From assembly GCA_001627865.1 (NCBI GenBank), contig LUQO01000004.1, positions 74,384 to 138,383 of the forward strand: DNA of 64,000 bases, given 5' to 3'. Below, one piece after another: positions 36,822 to 45,596 of this stretch; position 1 is the first letter of the stretch, and every line of letters starts with the position of its first letter. The notes under the pieces are model-generated. The model had not been told where the DNA came from and searched no databases. It worked only from the letters and a program-made list of their open reading frames with translations. The DNA is from SAR324 cluster bacterium REDSEA-S27_B3 (GTDB taxonomy: Bacteria; SAR324; NAC60-12). The translations under genes were made by a program, and so were the position numbers.

Positions 36822-39629
36822 ATGAAGATCATTTCCACCAATGTTTATCATGGTCCTAATTTATACGCGCATTTTCCTGTAATACGGCATGTGCTGGATT
36901 TAGGCGTGTTGGAGGAATGGCCGTCCGCCCGACTGGGGAAGGAATATATTGACCAGCTTGTTGAAATGCTCCCGGGTCTGTCTGAACATGGATGCTCATA
37001 CCGCACTGCCGGTGGATTCATACGCCGCCTGAGTGAGGACGAGGGCACCTGGATGGGACACATCATGGAACACGTTGCTTTGGAACTTCAGGGTATTGCC
37101 GGATCTGATGTGACATTTGGACGTACTCGTTCTACCGGAAACTATGGAGAGTACAATATGGTGTTTCAGTATATGCAGCGTGATGTTGGATTAAAAGCAG
37201 GCGAGCTGGCTTTAACTCTGCTGATGCATCAGCTTCCCGATGAAGTCAAAAATCAGTTGGAAATTCAACCTCCTGAGGACTTTGATTTTGAGCAGCAAAG
37301 AGATTCTTTCATCAGTTTTGCCCAACGACATGAACTTGGTCCAAGTACAGCCTCTTTAATCAATGCAGCAAAAGAGCGGGATATTCCTTTCTTGCGGCTA
37401 AACCGATATAGTCTGGTGCAGTTTGGTCATGGAAAATACCAGCGCCGGATTCAGGCAACAATTACCAGTGAAACACGCCAGATTGCAGTTGGCATTGCCG
37501 GAAACAAGGAAGAGTCGCATACCATTCTTTATGATCTTGGTCTGCCTACAACCATGCAGAAAATTGCTTACAGCAAAGAAGAAGCAGTTAAAGAAGCAAA
37601 AAAGCTTGGATTCCCAGTAGTTGTCAAACCTCTTGACGGCAACCACGGACGTGGAGTTTCAATCAACCTGACCACTGATGAACAGGTTAAAGTGGGATTT
37701 CGTGAAGCGCGAAAACAAAGTGCAAGTCGGGCTATTATCATTGAAAATTTCGTTACAGGATTTGATCATCGGATGCTGGTGGTCAATGGTGAACTCGTTG
37801 CTGTTTCAAAGCGTGTTCCCGGACATGTGGTGGGTGATGGAGTGAAAACCATTGAGGAACTGGTGGAAATAGTCAATAGCGATCCCCGGCGTGGAATTGG
37901 TCACGAGAAAGTACTGACTCGCATAATATTTGATGAGCAAGCTAATCGTCTGATGAGAGAATTCGGTAAAACAACCGAAACTGTTTTAGCCAAGGATGAA
38001 GTATTTTACCTTCGTTCCACTGGAAATCTTTCGATGGGAGGCACGGCGATTGACATGACGGATTCGGTGCATCCGGATAACAGGGAAATGGCGGTTCGGG
38101 CCATCAAGTCAATTGGACTTGATGTCGGCGGAGTCGATTTTCTGACCGAGGATATCACTCAATCTTACAAGGAGATTGGCGGGGCAATTGTTGAAGTAAA
38201 CGCAGCGCCGGGATTCCGGATGCATGTTGCACCAAGTGAAGGACAGCCGCGGGATGTTGCTGCACCGGTAATGGATATGCTTTTTCCTCCAGGCTCACCA
38301 AGCAAAATACCAATTGCAGGGATAACAGGCACAAATGGGAAAACCACTACTGCCAGAATGCTTTCGCATATCCTGAAAACAAGCGGTCATATAGTAGGAA
38401 TGACTTCAACTGACGGTGTTTACATTGACGGACATTTGACTGTTAAAGGGGACATGACCGGAGCTGTTTCTTCTCAGATGGTGCTCCGTGATCCTTCAGT
38501 GGATGTTGCAGTAATGGAAGTGGCACGAGGTGGAATGATTCGAAATGGCATTGGATTTCAGAATTGTGATGTTGGCGCCTGTCTTAATGTTTCTGAAGAT
38601 CACCTTGGGCTCAGGGGGATTGACACTATTGAACAGCTGGCACGGATAAAGCGAATCCTGATTGAAATTGCTTCAGATACTGCTGTGCTGAATGCCGATG
38701 ATACTCTCTGTCTGGAGATGGCAAATCATACCAAAGCTGAAAACATTTGCTATGTCACAATGTCAGTCAATCATCCGCTTGTCAAAGAACATATCCGAGC
38801 TGATGGTCGAGCCGTTGTGTTGGAAAAAGGTCTTAATGGTGAAATGATTACTCTTTATGATAAAGGCGCGCATATTCCGCTTCTCTGGACACATCTCATT
38901 CCAGCCACGATGGAAGGTAAAGCGATGTTGAATGTTCAAAACGCCATGTTTGCTGCAGCACTCGCGTTCAGCATGGGGAAACCGTTGGATGATATACGGC
39001 ATGGACTGCGCACATTCAACACCACATTTTTCCAAGCCCCGGGCCGACTCAACAATTTTGATGAACACCCTTTCAAAGTCATTCTGGATTACGCGCATAA
39101 TCCTGCTGCTTTGCGTGGTATGTGTCAATTGGTAACTCGTCTGGAAACTTCAGGAAAAAATCTGTGTGTTATTGCCATGCCCGGAGACCGACGGGATGAG
39201 GATATAATCGAAGCAGCAAAAACTGTTTCAGGTGTTTTTGATTATTATATTTGCAGAGCAGACGATGATCGTAGAAAGCGTGGTTTTGACGAAGTTCCCC
39301 AGATGCTGCGGAAAGTTTTACTGGAGAATGGTGTGCCTAAAAAAGCAATTGAAGTGATTCCAGATGAAGTAAACGCAATTCAACGTGGATTGACTCTTGC
39401 TCAGCCTGGAGACATGCTGATGGTGTTTGGAGATAACCTTACTCGATGCTGGAAGCAGATTATCAACTTTAACAAAGATGTGGAAATTCCTGAATCCCCT
39501 CAGACAAGTAAACCGAAAACGGATGATACTATTGTGGACTTTATTGAACCATTTACTTTAGGAGAAGGACAGCGTCTGATTCGGGATGAGCGAGGTGTCC
39601 GTCTTGAAGAGGGGGAAGAATCTGACTGA
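36822..39629 (+). CDS. cphA: Cyanophycin synthetase
   Basis: CphA makes the nitrogen-storage polymer of an aspartate backbone with arginine side chains, using ATP for each addition. The 935-residue protein (usual 850-900) has the three expected parts. The N-terminal domain comprises residues 1-160 (HIMEHVALELQGIAGSDVTF). The ATP-grasp domain, about 200-480, includes FPVVVKPLDGNHGRGVSIN. The Mur-ligase-like domain, about 490-880, has the P-loop GITGTNGKTTTARML near residue 500 and the ILDYAHNPAALRGM motif. The last ~40 residues are an extra acidic tail ending VRLEEGEESD. It sits between cphB and a second Mur-ligase gene. Confidence 0.95.
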   Translation: MKIISTNVYHGPNLYAHFPVIRHVLDLGVLEEWPSARLGKEYIDQLVEMLPGLSEHGCSYRTAGGFIRRLSEDEGTWMGHIMEHVALELQGIAGSDVTFGRTRSTGNYGEYNMVFQYMQRDVGLKAGELALTLLMHQLPDEVKNQLEIQPPEDFDFEQQRDSFISFAQRHELGPSTASLINAAKERDIPFLRLNRYSLVQFGHGKYQRRIQATITSETRQIAVGIAGNKEESHTILYDLGLPTTMQKIAYSKEEAVKEAKKLGFPVVVKPLDGNHGRGVSINLTTDEQVKVGFREARKQSASRAIIIENFVTGFDHRMLVVNGELVAVSKRVPGHVVGDGVKTIEELVEIVNSDPRRGIGHEKVLTRIIFDEQANRLMREFGKTTETVLAKDEVFYLRSTGNLSMGGTAIDMTDSVHPDNREMAVRAIKSIGLDVGGVDFLTEDITQSYKEIGGAIVEVNAAPGFRMHVAPSEGQPRDVAAPVMDMLFPPGSPSKIPIAGITGTNGKTTTARMLSHILKTSGHIVGMTSTDGVYIDGHLTVKGDMTGAVSSQMVLRDPSVDVAVMEVARGGMIRNGIGFQNCDVGACLNVSEDHLGLRGIDTIEQLARIKRILIEIASDTAVLNADDTLCLEMANHTKAENICYVTMSVNHPLVKEHIRADGRAVVLEKGLNGEMITLYDKGAHIPLLWTHLIPATMEGKAMLNVQNAMFAAALAFSMGKPLDDIRHGLRTFNTTFFQAPGRLNNFDEHPFKVILDYAHNPAALRGMCQLVTRLETSGKNLCVIAMPGDRRDEDIIEAAKTVSGVFDYYICRADDDRRKRGFDEVPQMLRKVLLENGVPKKAIEVIPDEVNAIQRGLTLAQPGDMLMVFGDNLTRCWKQIINFNKDVEIPESPQTSKPKTDDTIVDFIEPFTLGEGQRLIRDERGVRLEEGEESD

Positions 39630-39662
39630 ATAATTCTTAATATTTAATTACATGTATCCCTG

Positions 39663-41396
39663 ATGAAACTGATTCTTGAAAGCTGCCGTCACTTAACTGG
39701 TCCAAGTCTTTATTCCCACATGCCGGGAACAGTGCTCGATGCCTCAATTTCAGGAATCACGGTTGATGAAGTGGTGGAATGCTGGCAGGAAGAAGTTCAA
39801 ATGTTGAGAGAGGCTGTCGGTTGGAAACAAACCCCATTGCTTGTTCGCAGTACTCAACCGCATGGAGCAAGCCTTGCCTTTAATTCCTCAATTGACGCAG
39901 TTCTTTCCGCAACCGAGTTAAATAAAGCAGCATGGAACAAAACTGTTGCCAGACTTACCGGTGATGCAAAGGAAGATTTTGATGAAATTGTTGTTCAACT
40001 CAAGGATCGTATTCAGAAAGAAAGTGATCCTGCCTTACTAAAACTTCATGCAGCAGCTAAAGTTCATGGACTGCAATTACTGGCAGATGATGAAGCTGTT
40101 ACGCTCGGACTTGGCACAGGCTCAAAAAGCTGGCCTGCCGGGAAGCTGCCTGCTCCGTATGGTATAGACTGGAATGCCATCCACAATGTTCCCGTCGCCC
40201 TGATCACCGGAACCAACGGCAAATCCACCACAGGCCGTTTGCTTGCTTCAATCGTCACTGCTGATGGAAAGGTTTCTGGACAGACATCAACCGACTGGAT
40301 TCAGGTGGGTGAGGAAATTCTTGGTGAAGGTGATTATTCCGGACCGGGAGGCGCCCGCGCCATTCTGCGTGATAAGCGTGTGGAATTTGGTGTTTTGGAA
40401 TCAGCACGGGGTGGGATGCTGCGCAGAGGTCTTGGAGTTACTGAAGCACAGGCTGGAATTATAACCAATGTTGCAGAAGAACATCTGGGACAATATGGTG
40501 TTCACTGCCTTGCTGATCTGATTGATGTCAAATTTACCATCCTGCGTCCTCTTGAGGCAACCAAAGGAACATTGGTTCTGAATGCAGATGATGCAGGACT
40601 TGTCGAATATGCTAAAAAAATAAACCATACGTTTTGCTGGTTCAGTATGGATGCTGAATCTGCCGTATTGAGTGAACATCGGAATCAAGGTGGCGAAGTC
40701 TGTTATCACGATCAAGGAAAAATTTATTACGCGAAAGGTGAGTCAACTAAATATTTGCTTAACGTGAAAGAAATTCCCATCACTTTGAATGGTGCAGCAA
40801 GATATAACATAGCGAATTGTCTGGGAGTTATTGCACTGGCCAAAAACCTGGGTTTTAATGATGAAGTTATTTTGAAGGCATTAAGAGAATTTCAGGGAGA
40901 TATGAAGGATAATCCCGGAAGGGGCAACTATCTGACATTTCCGCTGCCGAAAGCCAATTGTTCAAACGATTCCCAAAAGGATCAAACCTTTCAGGTACTG
41001 ATTGATTTCGCACATAACGCACATGGTCTCAATGCTGTGTGTGAGACTGTGAACACGCTTAAGGCCAAACGACGTCTGGTCGTTGCCGGCCATGTAGGTA
41101 GTCACAGTGATGAGGAAATACGCGAGATGACCAGAGCGGTTACAAAAATAAAACCCGTTTATTTTGTATCCCCTCAAATGAATGAATTTTTAAGGGGAAG
41201 AAAGGCCGGAGAGATTCCCATACTTGTTCATGATGAATTAAGGCTGCAGGGATTTGAGGAAGAGGAAATAGCTTCTGCGGATACCTCACTTGAAGGAGTG
41301 AAGAAAGCTGTAAAGCATGTCCAGGCAGGGGACTTACTGATGCTGGTCGGACTGGATCAGAGAGATGAAATCATAACCTTTCTTAATGAACTTTGA
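39663..41396 (+). CDS. Mur ligase family protein, CphA-related without ATP-grasp domain
   Basis: A 577-residue protein whose C-terminal two-thirds match the Mur-ligase half of cyanophycin synthetase. The P-loop ALITGTNGKSTTGRLL is near residue 180, with LESARGGMLRRGLGV, NVAEEHLGQYGVH, and IDFAHNAHGLNAVCETVN, all echoed in CphA (EVARGGMIRNGIG, NVSEDHLGLRGID, LDYAHNPAALRGM). The N-terminal 170 residues have no ATP-grasp signature. Such genes are found beside cphA in other bacteria, but the reaction is not known to me. The 33-nt gap to cphA supports one operon with it. It might add a second residue or modify the polymer; that is inference. Confidence 0.82.
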   Translation: MKLILESCRHLTGPSLYSHMPGTVLDASISGITVDEVVECWQEEVQMLREAVGWKQTPLLVRSTQPHGASLAFNSSIDAVLSATELNKAAWNKTVARLTGDAKEDFDEIVVQLKDRIQKESDPALLKLHAAAKVHGLQLLADDEAVTLGLGTGSKSWPAGKLPAPYGIDWNAIHNVPVALITGTNGKSTTGRLLASIVTADGKVSGQTSTDWIQVGEEILGEGDYSGPGGARAILRDKRVEFGVLESARGGMLRRGLGVTEAQAGIITNVAEEHLGQYGVHCLADLIDVKFTILRPLEATKGTLVLNADDAGLVEYAKKINHTFCWFSMDAESAVLSEHRNQGGEVCYHDQGKIYYAKGESTKYLLNVKEIPITLNGAARYNIANCLGVIALAKNLGFNDEVILKALREFQGDMKDNPGRGNYLTFPLPKANCSNDSQKDQTFQVLIDFAHNAHGLNAVCETVNTLKAKRRLVVAGHVGSHSDEEIREMTRAVTKIKPVYFVSPQMNEFLRGRKAGEIPILVHDELRLQGFEEEEIASADTSLEGVKKAVKHVQAGDLLMLVGLDQRDEIITFLNEL

Positions 41397-41482
41397 TTGT
41401 TAAATATTAACTGTTCTGTGCCTGCTTTACACTAATTCTTTTACTGTAAAATCCCCGCTACAAAACCATCTTTCAGAACATC

Positions 41483-42442
41483 ATGTCAACTCAAGACGTT
41501 ATAAATTATCCTGTAACACTGGCACCTCCGGACATCTTAAGCTATCGTAAAAGCAATACCGGAGTAGAATACATTCATCAATTTGATTCCGGAAAGCCGG
41601 GGCCAAATGTTATGATCAGCTCGGTAGTGCATGGCAACGAGTTATGCGGTGCCATTGCCGTGGACCATCTGCTGCAAAACAATGTTCGACCACTGCAGGG
41701 CAAGTTGACTTTAGCATTCATGAATGTGGATGCATATCTCAGTTTTGATCCGGATAATCCTTCTGCATCCAGATATCTGGATGAGGATTTCAACCGGCTT
41801 TGGACACATGAAGTGCTGAGTGGAAACCGTGACAGCGTTGAGCTGCGAAGGGCACGTGAGGTTCAGCCTGTACTTGATACTGTTGACCTATTGCTGGACA
41901 TCCATTCCATGCAGACTGCTACAACACCTTTGATGATGGCCGGACCTCTTGATAAGGGACGTAAGTTCGCCAAGCAGCTGGGTATCCCGGAAATTGTGGT
42001 AATGGATTTTGGACATAAAGCCGGAAGAAGGATGAGGGAATATGAAGGGTTTTCTGATCCGAATAGTCCCAAAAACGCTTTGCTGATTGAATGTGGACAG
42101 AACTGGGCACAGAGCAGCGCTGATCTGGCAATTACTGCGTCATGGCGATTTCTTTGTATGCTGGGAATGGTTTCGGAAGAAATGGCAGATCAACACTTAC
42201 GGGTATATCCGCAGACGGAGCAGCGCTTCGTTGAAGTTTCCGCTCCTTATACCATTAAATCTGGAGAGTTCAGTTTTGCGGAGCCTTATGTGGGGCTTGA
42301 AGAAATTCCCGTTGAAGGAACTGTCATCGCCAACGATGGAGATCAGGCAGTAAAAACTCCATTTGACAACTGTGTGTTGATAATGCCTTCCCGACGTCAA
42401 TTACCGGGTGACACTGCTGTACGCTTTGGGAAATTTTTATAG
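41483..42442 (+). CDS. Succinylglutamate desuccinylase/aspartoacylase family zinc hydrolase
   Basis: A 319-residue zinc carboxypeptidase-like deacylase. The zinc ligands are His50 and Glu53 (VVHGNELCG) and His141 (LLDIHSMQ); the substrate-binding Arg is in EDFNRLW (Arg105), and the catalytic Glu is likely in LLIECGQN. Family members remove an acyl group from an N-acyl amino acid (succinylglutamate, N-acetylaspartate). Its place 86 nt downstream of the cyanophycin genes suggests action on an acyl-aspartate or acyl-arginine product, but this is inferred only from location. Confidence 0.85.
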   Translation: MSTQDVINYPVTLAPPDILSYRKSNTGVEYIHQFDSGKPGPNVMISSVVHGNELCGAIAVDHLLQNNVRPLQGKLTLAFMNVDAYLSFDPDNPSASRYLDEDFNRLWTHEVLSGNRDSVELRRAREVQPVLDTVDLLLDIHSMQTATTPLMMAGPLDKGRKFAKQLGIPEIVVMDFGHKAGRRMREYEGFSDPNSPKNALLIECGQNWAQSSADLAITASWRFLCMLGMVSEEMADQHLRVYPQTEQRFVEVSAPYTIKSGEFSFAEPYVGLEEIPVEGTVIANDGDQAVKTPFDNCVLIMPSRRQLPGDTAVRFGKFL

Positions 42443-42453
42443 AAGACAGAAGT

Positions 42454-42737
42454 ATGGGTTCCCTGTCTTTTTCACTGACCCAGCTGCAATATTTTGTAAA
42501 AGCAGCAAAGACGCTCAACATGACACAGGCCGCCCGGGACTGTCATGTTTCTCAGCCCTCAATTTCCGGAGCCGTGCACCAACTGGAGGATGTTTTCGGA
42601 ACCATTATACAGAAAACCTTAGACCGCTCAGGTTTGGCGCGGTATGCTTACAAAAGCATCCTCTGAGTAAAGCCGCAAAAGATTTCATGCAGTTTTGCCG
42701 GAAATCGGTTTCGCAGTGGATGCCTGACCTAAAGTAA
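42454..42737 (+). pseudogene. LysR-family regulator remnant
   Basis: The frame from 42454 gives a good LysR helix-turn-helix (FSLTQLQYFVKAAKTLNMTQ, AARDCHVSQPSISGAVHQLE, DVFGT) and then loses its match. The next expected LysR residues continue in the other two frames: LYRKP-stop-TAQV in one, and SKAAKDFMQFCRKSV in the third, ending at 42737. At least two indels and one stop are needed, and the effector-binding domain (about 200 residues) is missing, so this is a decayed gene. It lies right after the aspartoacylase-like gene, which it may once have regulated. Confidence 0.7.
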
Positions 42738-42763
42738 CTACTCAATTATTAATAAACTTGCAC

Positions 42764-42982
42764 ATGAACCCTCAGTCACACACCAAGCCAGTTGATCGTA
42801 CCAAGTGCCCTCTTTGCGGCAAATCCAACACCTGTGGCCGCGAAGCCGGTCTCGACCATTGCTGGTGTGCCGAACTTGTCTTTCCACGAAATTATCCACA
42901 AACCGTGACGTCTTGTTTTTGCAGGAGTTGCACAGAAAAGATGCTGGAACAGGAACGGGATACTGCACAAGCCTCTTCTTAA
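42764..42982 (+). CDS. Cysteine-rich CWC family protein
   Basis: A 72-residue protein starting at the ATG at 42764 (MNPQSHTKPVDRTKCPLCGK). It has the pattern KCPLCGKSNTCG, followed by HCWCAELVFP and CFCRSCTEKM, in which eight Cys form the CWC-family arrangement thought to bind metal. The function is unknown. It stands alone between a LysR remnant and the flavin reductase gene, with a 162-nt spacer after it. The gene is intact in contrast to the remnant beside it. Confidence 0.75.
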   Translation: MNPQSHTKPVDRTKCPLCGKSNTCGREAGLDHCWCAELVFPRNYPQTVTSCFCRSCTEKMLEQERDTAQASS

Positions 42983-43144
42983 CCGAAAAGTCCTAAGCCA
43001 TCAGAAATTCTTATAGCTTTATCAGATAATAATATTTTACACTATCCGTAAATTTACTTAGTGTTTTAGAATCATTTTCTTAAGGCCTCAAAATAGCTTT
43101 GGACTTTAAGGGAACCTATATAAAACTAAAACCTGTAAAATACA

Positions 43145-43645
43145 ATGACTTCAGTACAAGAAACTGCTGCGCAGGAATTCCTGTCAGGAATGCGCATTGC
43201 GGCCTCTGGAGTAACTGTTGTTACGGCCAACGGCGAAGGGGCCACAGTCAGTGCGATGAACTCAGTCAGCAGTGATCCGCCTTCCCTGCTTGTCTGCCTG
43301 TACAAGGGAACACGTACAGAATCCGCTATTGACAGAAAAAGAGGTTTCTGTGTGAATATCCTTGGTGAATCTCATTCAGCAATTGCCCGGGTGTTTGCGG
43401 GAATGCAACAGGCGGAGGAACGCTTTCCCAAGGATCAATGGATATCCTCACCTGTTACAGGATCTCCATTGCTGAAAGACGCGGTCGCGAGTTTCGACTG
43501 CGAAGTTGACCAGCGTATTGACTACGCCACCCACACCATCTTCATCGGTCAGGTGCGCCATTCCCAAGTCAGGGATCACGCACCCCTGATTTATTCCAAC
43601 TGCAATTTTCACGGTTTGGGAAAACTCCCTGCTAACACCACTTAA
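43145..43645 (+). CDS. Flavin reductase family protein
   Basis: A 166-residue flavin reductase of the HpaC/FMN-binding split-barrel type, which supplies reduced flavin to a partner monooxygenase using NAD(P)H. Features are RIAASGVTVVTANGEGATVS, AMNSVSSDPPSLLVCLYKGT, and FCVNILGESHSAIARVFAG. The partner is encoded 16 nt downstream (HpaB-type), so the pair makes a two-component system. The 162-nt upstream gap (42983-43144) is AT-rich with TATAAA around 43120 but no well-spaced -35 box. Confidence 0.9.
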   Translation: MTSVQETAAQEFLSGMRIAASGVTVVTANGEGATVSAMNSVSSDPPSLLVCLYKGTRTESAIDRKRGFCVNILGESHSAIARVFAGMQQAEERFPKDQWISSPVTGSPLLKDAVASFDCEVDQRIDYATHTIFIGQVRHSQVRDHAPLIYSNCNFHGLGKLPANTT

Positions 43646-43661
43646 TTACTAAAGGATCAAC

Positions 43662-45116
43662 ATGATACGCACCGGAAACGAATACAAAGAATCCCTGCGT
43701 GATGAACGCAAGGTCTGGATTGACGGCGAACGGGTAAAGGACCTGTCCACACATCCAGCCTTCAAACCAATTATTGACATACGTGCCAGGATGTACGATA
43801 TGGCACACGAAGAACAGTACCAGCAGCAGCTTACATATCAGGACGATGAAACAGGCGAACTCAACACTGTCTATCACAAACCCCCTCACACCCGTGAAGA
43901 CTGGTACGAAAAAGATGTGGCGCTGGACGCGTTAATGCAGGATATTGGCGGAATTGTGATTCGTGTAAGCGATGAAACCGTTGGAGAGATGTGGTCGCTC
44001 TTTGACGGGCAGGATGTACTGAACGAGGTGGACCCGCAGTTCGCGAAGAATATCGAAAGGCACATCATAAAGACCACCAGGGAGGATCCATTTCATGTCT
44101 CCGCAAATACTGATCCCAAGGGAGACCGCTCAAGACTTCCTCAGGAACAGGATCCGGACATGCTGCTGCATGTGGTCAAAGAAACTGATGCAGGCATTGT
44201 AGTACGAGGGGCAAAATTCGAAACAGCCGCGGCCTACTCTAATCAGGCATTCGTTAAGCCGACCATTGGAGGCTGGGCCGGAAACGAAAAGCTCTCGGAC
44301 TATGCTGTAAGCTTCATCTGTGAAATGGGGGCACCGGGACTTAAGCACATCTGCCGCACAGGATTCGCGGGAAACTCATCCATAGAGGATTATCCGCTGG
44401 CCAACCGTTTTGATGAAGTTGACACATTGCTTGTATTCGACAACGTGCTGGTTCCATGGGAAAACGTGTTATTTTACCGACATACCAGCGCCGCAGCATT
44501 TATTCGCGCAACACTCCACCGATACAGCGCATATCCATTTGTACTTCGCATCCGCTACATGGCTGACATGATGATCGGCGCTGCTCTTTTCAACGCCAGA
44601 CAAACGGGTTTGGACAAAAACCAGGCAGTACGGGAGAAACTGGCAATGCTGGCCTGCTACCGTGAGGGGATCAACGCCCACCTTACCGCATCAATTGCCC
44701 TTGCGGAAAAAAGTCCTGGGGGCTTGCTGATGCCTAACCAGTCACTGCTTTTCACAGGAAGGGTACATGCTTGTACACGCCTTCCGGAAATGATGCACCT
44801 GGCACGGGAACTTTGCGGGGGACAGATTTGCGTAACTCCCAACCACGCAGCTTTTCAGGATCCGGAATCCGGACACTGGCTGGAAAAGTTCTACAATGTC
44901 AACGAAAACTGGGTGGCTGACGACCGCAGAAAACTGCTGTCGTTTGCTCGTGATTTGCTAAACTCAGACTACGCCGGGCACAGACTTACTTTCCAGTTGT
45001 TTGCTCAGTCACCACCCTTCAATCACCTCAACGCGGTTTACAACAACTTCGATTTCTCAGGGCCGCTGGATTTTGTGCGTAACGCAGCAGGATTGTCGGA
45101 AAATGTGATGAAGTGA
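43662..45116 (+). CDS. HpaB-type FADH2-dependent monooxygenase
   Basis: A 484-residue oxygenase component of the 4-hydroxyphenylacetate 3-monooxygenase/HpaB family, which hydroxylates aromatic rings with reduced FAD and O2. The fold is acyl-CoA dehydrogenase-like. The N-terminus has GERVKDLSTHPAFKPIID; the middle has VVRGAKFETAAAYSNQAFVK, and FDEVDTLLVFDNVLVPWENV; the C-terminus has ARELCGGQICVTPNHAAFQD. AAAGGA precedes the ATG. With a RidA protein and a DUF1028 protein downstream, rather than ring-cleavage enzymes, the substrate may be an N-heterocycle such as a pyrrole- or pyrimidine-type ring; this is inference. Confidence 0.88.
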   Translation: MIRTGNEYKESLRDERKVWIDGERVKDLSTHPAFKPIIDIRARMYDMAHEEQYQQQLTYQDDETGELNTVYHKPPHTREDWYEKDVALDALMQDIGGIVIRVSDETVGEMWSLFDGQDVLNEVDPQFAKNIERHIIKTTREDPFHVSANTDPKGDRSRLPQEQDPDMLLHVVKETDAGIVVRGAKFETAAAYSNQAFVKPTIGGWAGNEKLSDYAVSFICEMGAPGLKHICRTGFAGNSSIEDYPLANRFDEVDTLLVFDNVLVPWENVLFYRHTSAAAFIRATLHRYSAYPFVLRIRYMADMMIGAALFNARQTGLDKNQAVREKLAMLACYREGINAHLTASIALAEKSPGGLLMPNQSLLFTGRVHACTRLPEMMHLARELCGGQICVTPNHAAFQDPESGHWLEKFYNVNENWVADDRRKLLSFARDLLNSDYAGHRLTFQLFAQSPPFNHLNAVYNNFDFSGPLDFVRNAAGLSENVMK

Positions 45117-45149
45117 CAGCAAGTAAAATGTTTTAATTCAGACTGATTT

Positions 45150-45158
45150 TGATATAAT
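45150..45158 (+). promoter_or_regulatory. Extended -10 promoter candidate before the RidA gene
   Basis: TG-A-TATAAT (45150-45158) is a perfect extended -10 element 24 nt before the RidA start; a -35 match at 17 nt upstream is weak. It may give separate expression of the RidA-DUF1028-VOC group in addition to read-through from the monooxygenase. Confidence 0.4.
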
Positions 45159-45182
45159 CGACACTATCCTAAAGGAGAATGA

Positions 45183-45596
45183 ATGACTCACGAACGAATC
45201 AGAAAATTTAACACCAAAGATACCTATCCCGAACAGAATCTGGACAATGACCTTTGTCAGGTTGTACGGGCGGGAAACATGGTTTTTTTACGCGGACAGG
45301 TCGGTTCAGATTTTGAGGGAAATATTGTCGGTATCGGCGATCCGGAAGCTCAAACTGATCAGGCAATGAAAAACGTAAAACAGCTGCTTGAAGAAGCTGG
45401 AAGCTGTCTTGAGCATGTCTGCAAAATCACAGTCTATCTTACCGACAGGGGTTACCGGGATCAGGTCTATCGTACAATGGGCAAATGGCTCAAAGGAGTG
45501 TTTCCCGTTTCTACAGGTGTGGTTGTGTCCGGGCTGGCAAAACCGGAATGGCTGATGGAGATTGACGTGATTGCAGTGATTCCGGAGGAAAAATGA
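45183..45596 (+). CDS. RidA/YjgF family protein lacking the canonical Arg
   Basis: A 137-residue RidA/YjgF/UK114-fold protein. Canonical RidA hydrolyses reactive enamine/imine intermediates and relies on an Arg in its PARSxVEV segment. Here that stretch reads FPVSTGVVVSGL, with no Arg, while the Glu in WLMEIDVIAVIPE is kept. As I recall, this lack marks the Rid4-7 subgroups, often found in catabolic operons and not active as imine deaminases. AAAGGAGAA precedes the ATG. The stop overlaps the DUF1028 ATG (ATGA). Confidence 0.87.
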   Translation: MTHERIRKFNTKDTYPEQNLDNDLCQVVRAGNMVFLRGQVGSDFEGNIVGIGDPEAQTDQAMKNVKQLLEEAGSCLEHVCKITVYLTDRGYRDQVYRTMGKWLKGVFPVSTGVVVSGLAKPEWLMEIDVIAVIPEEK

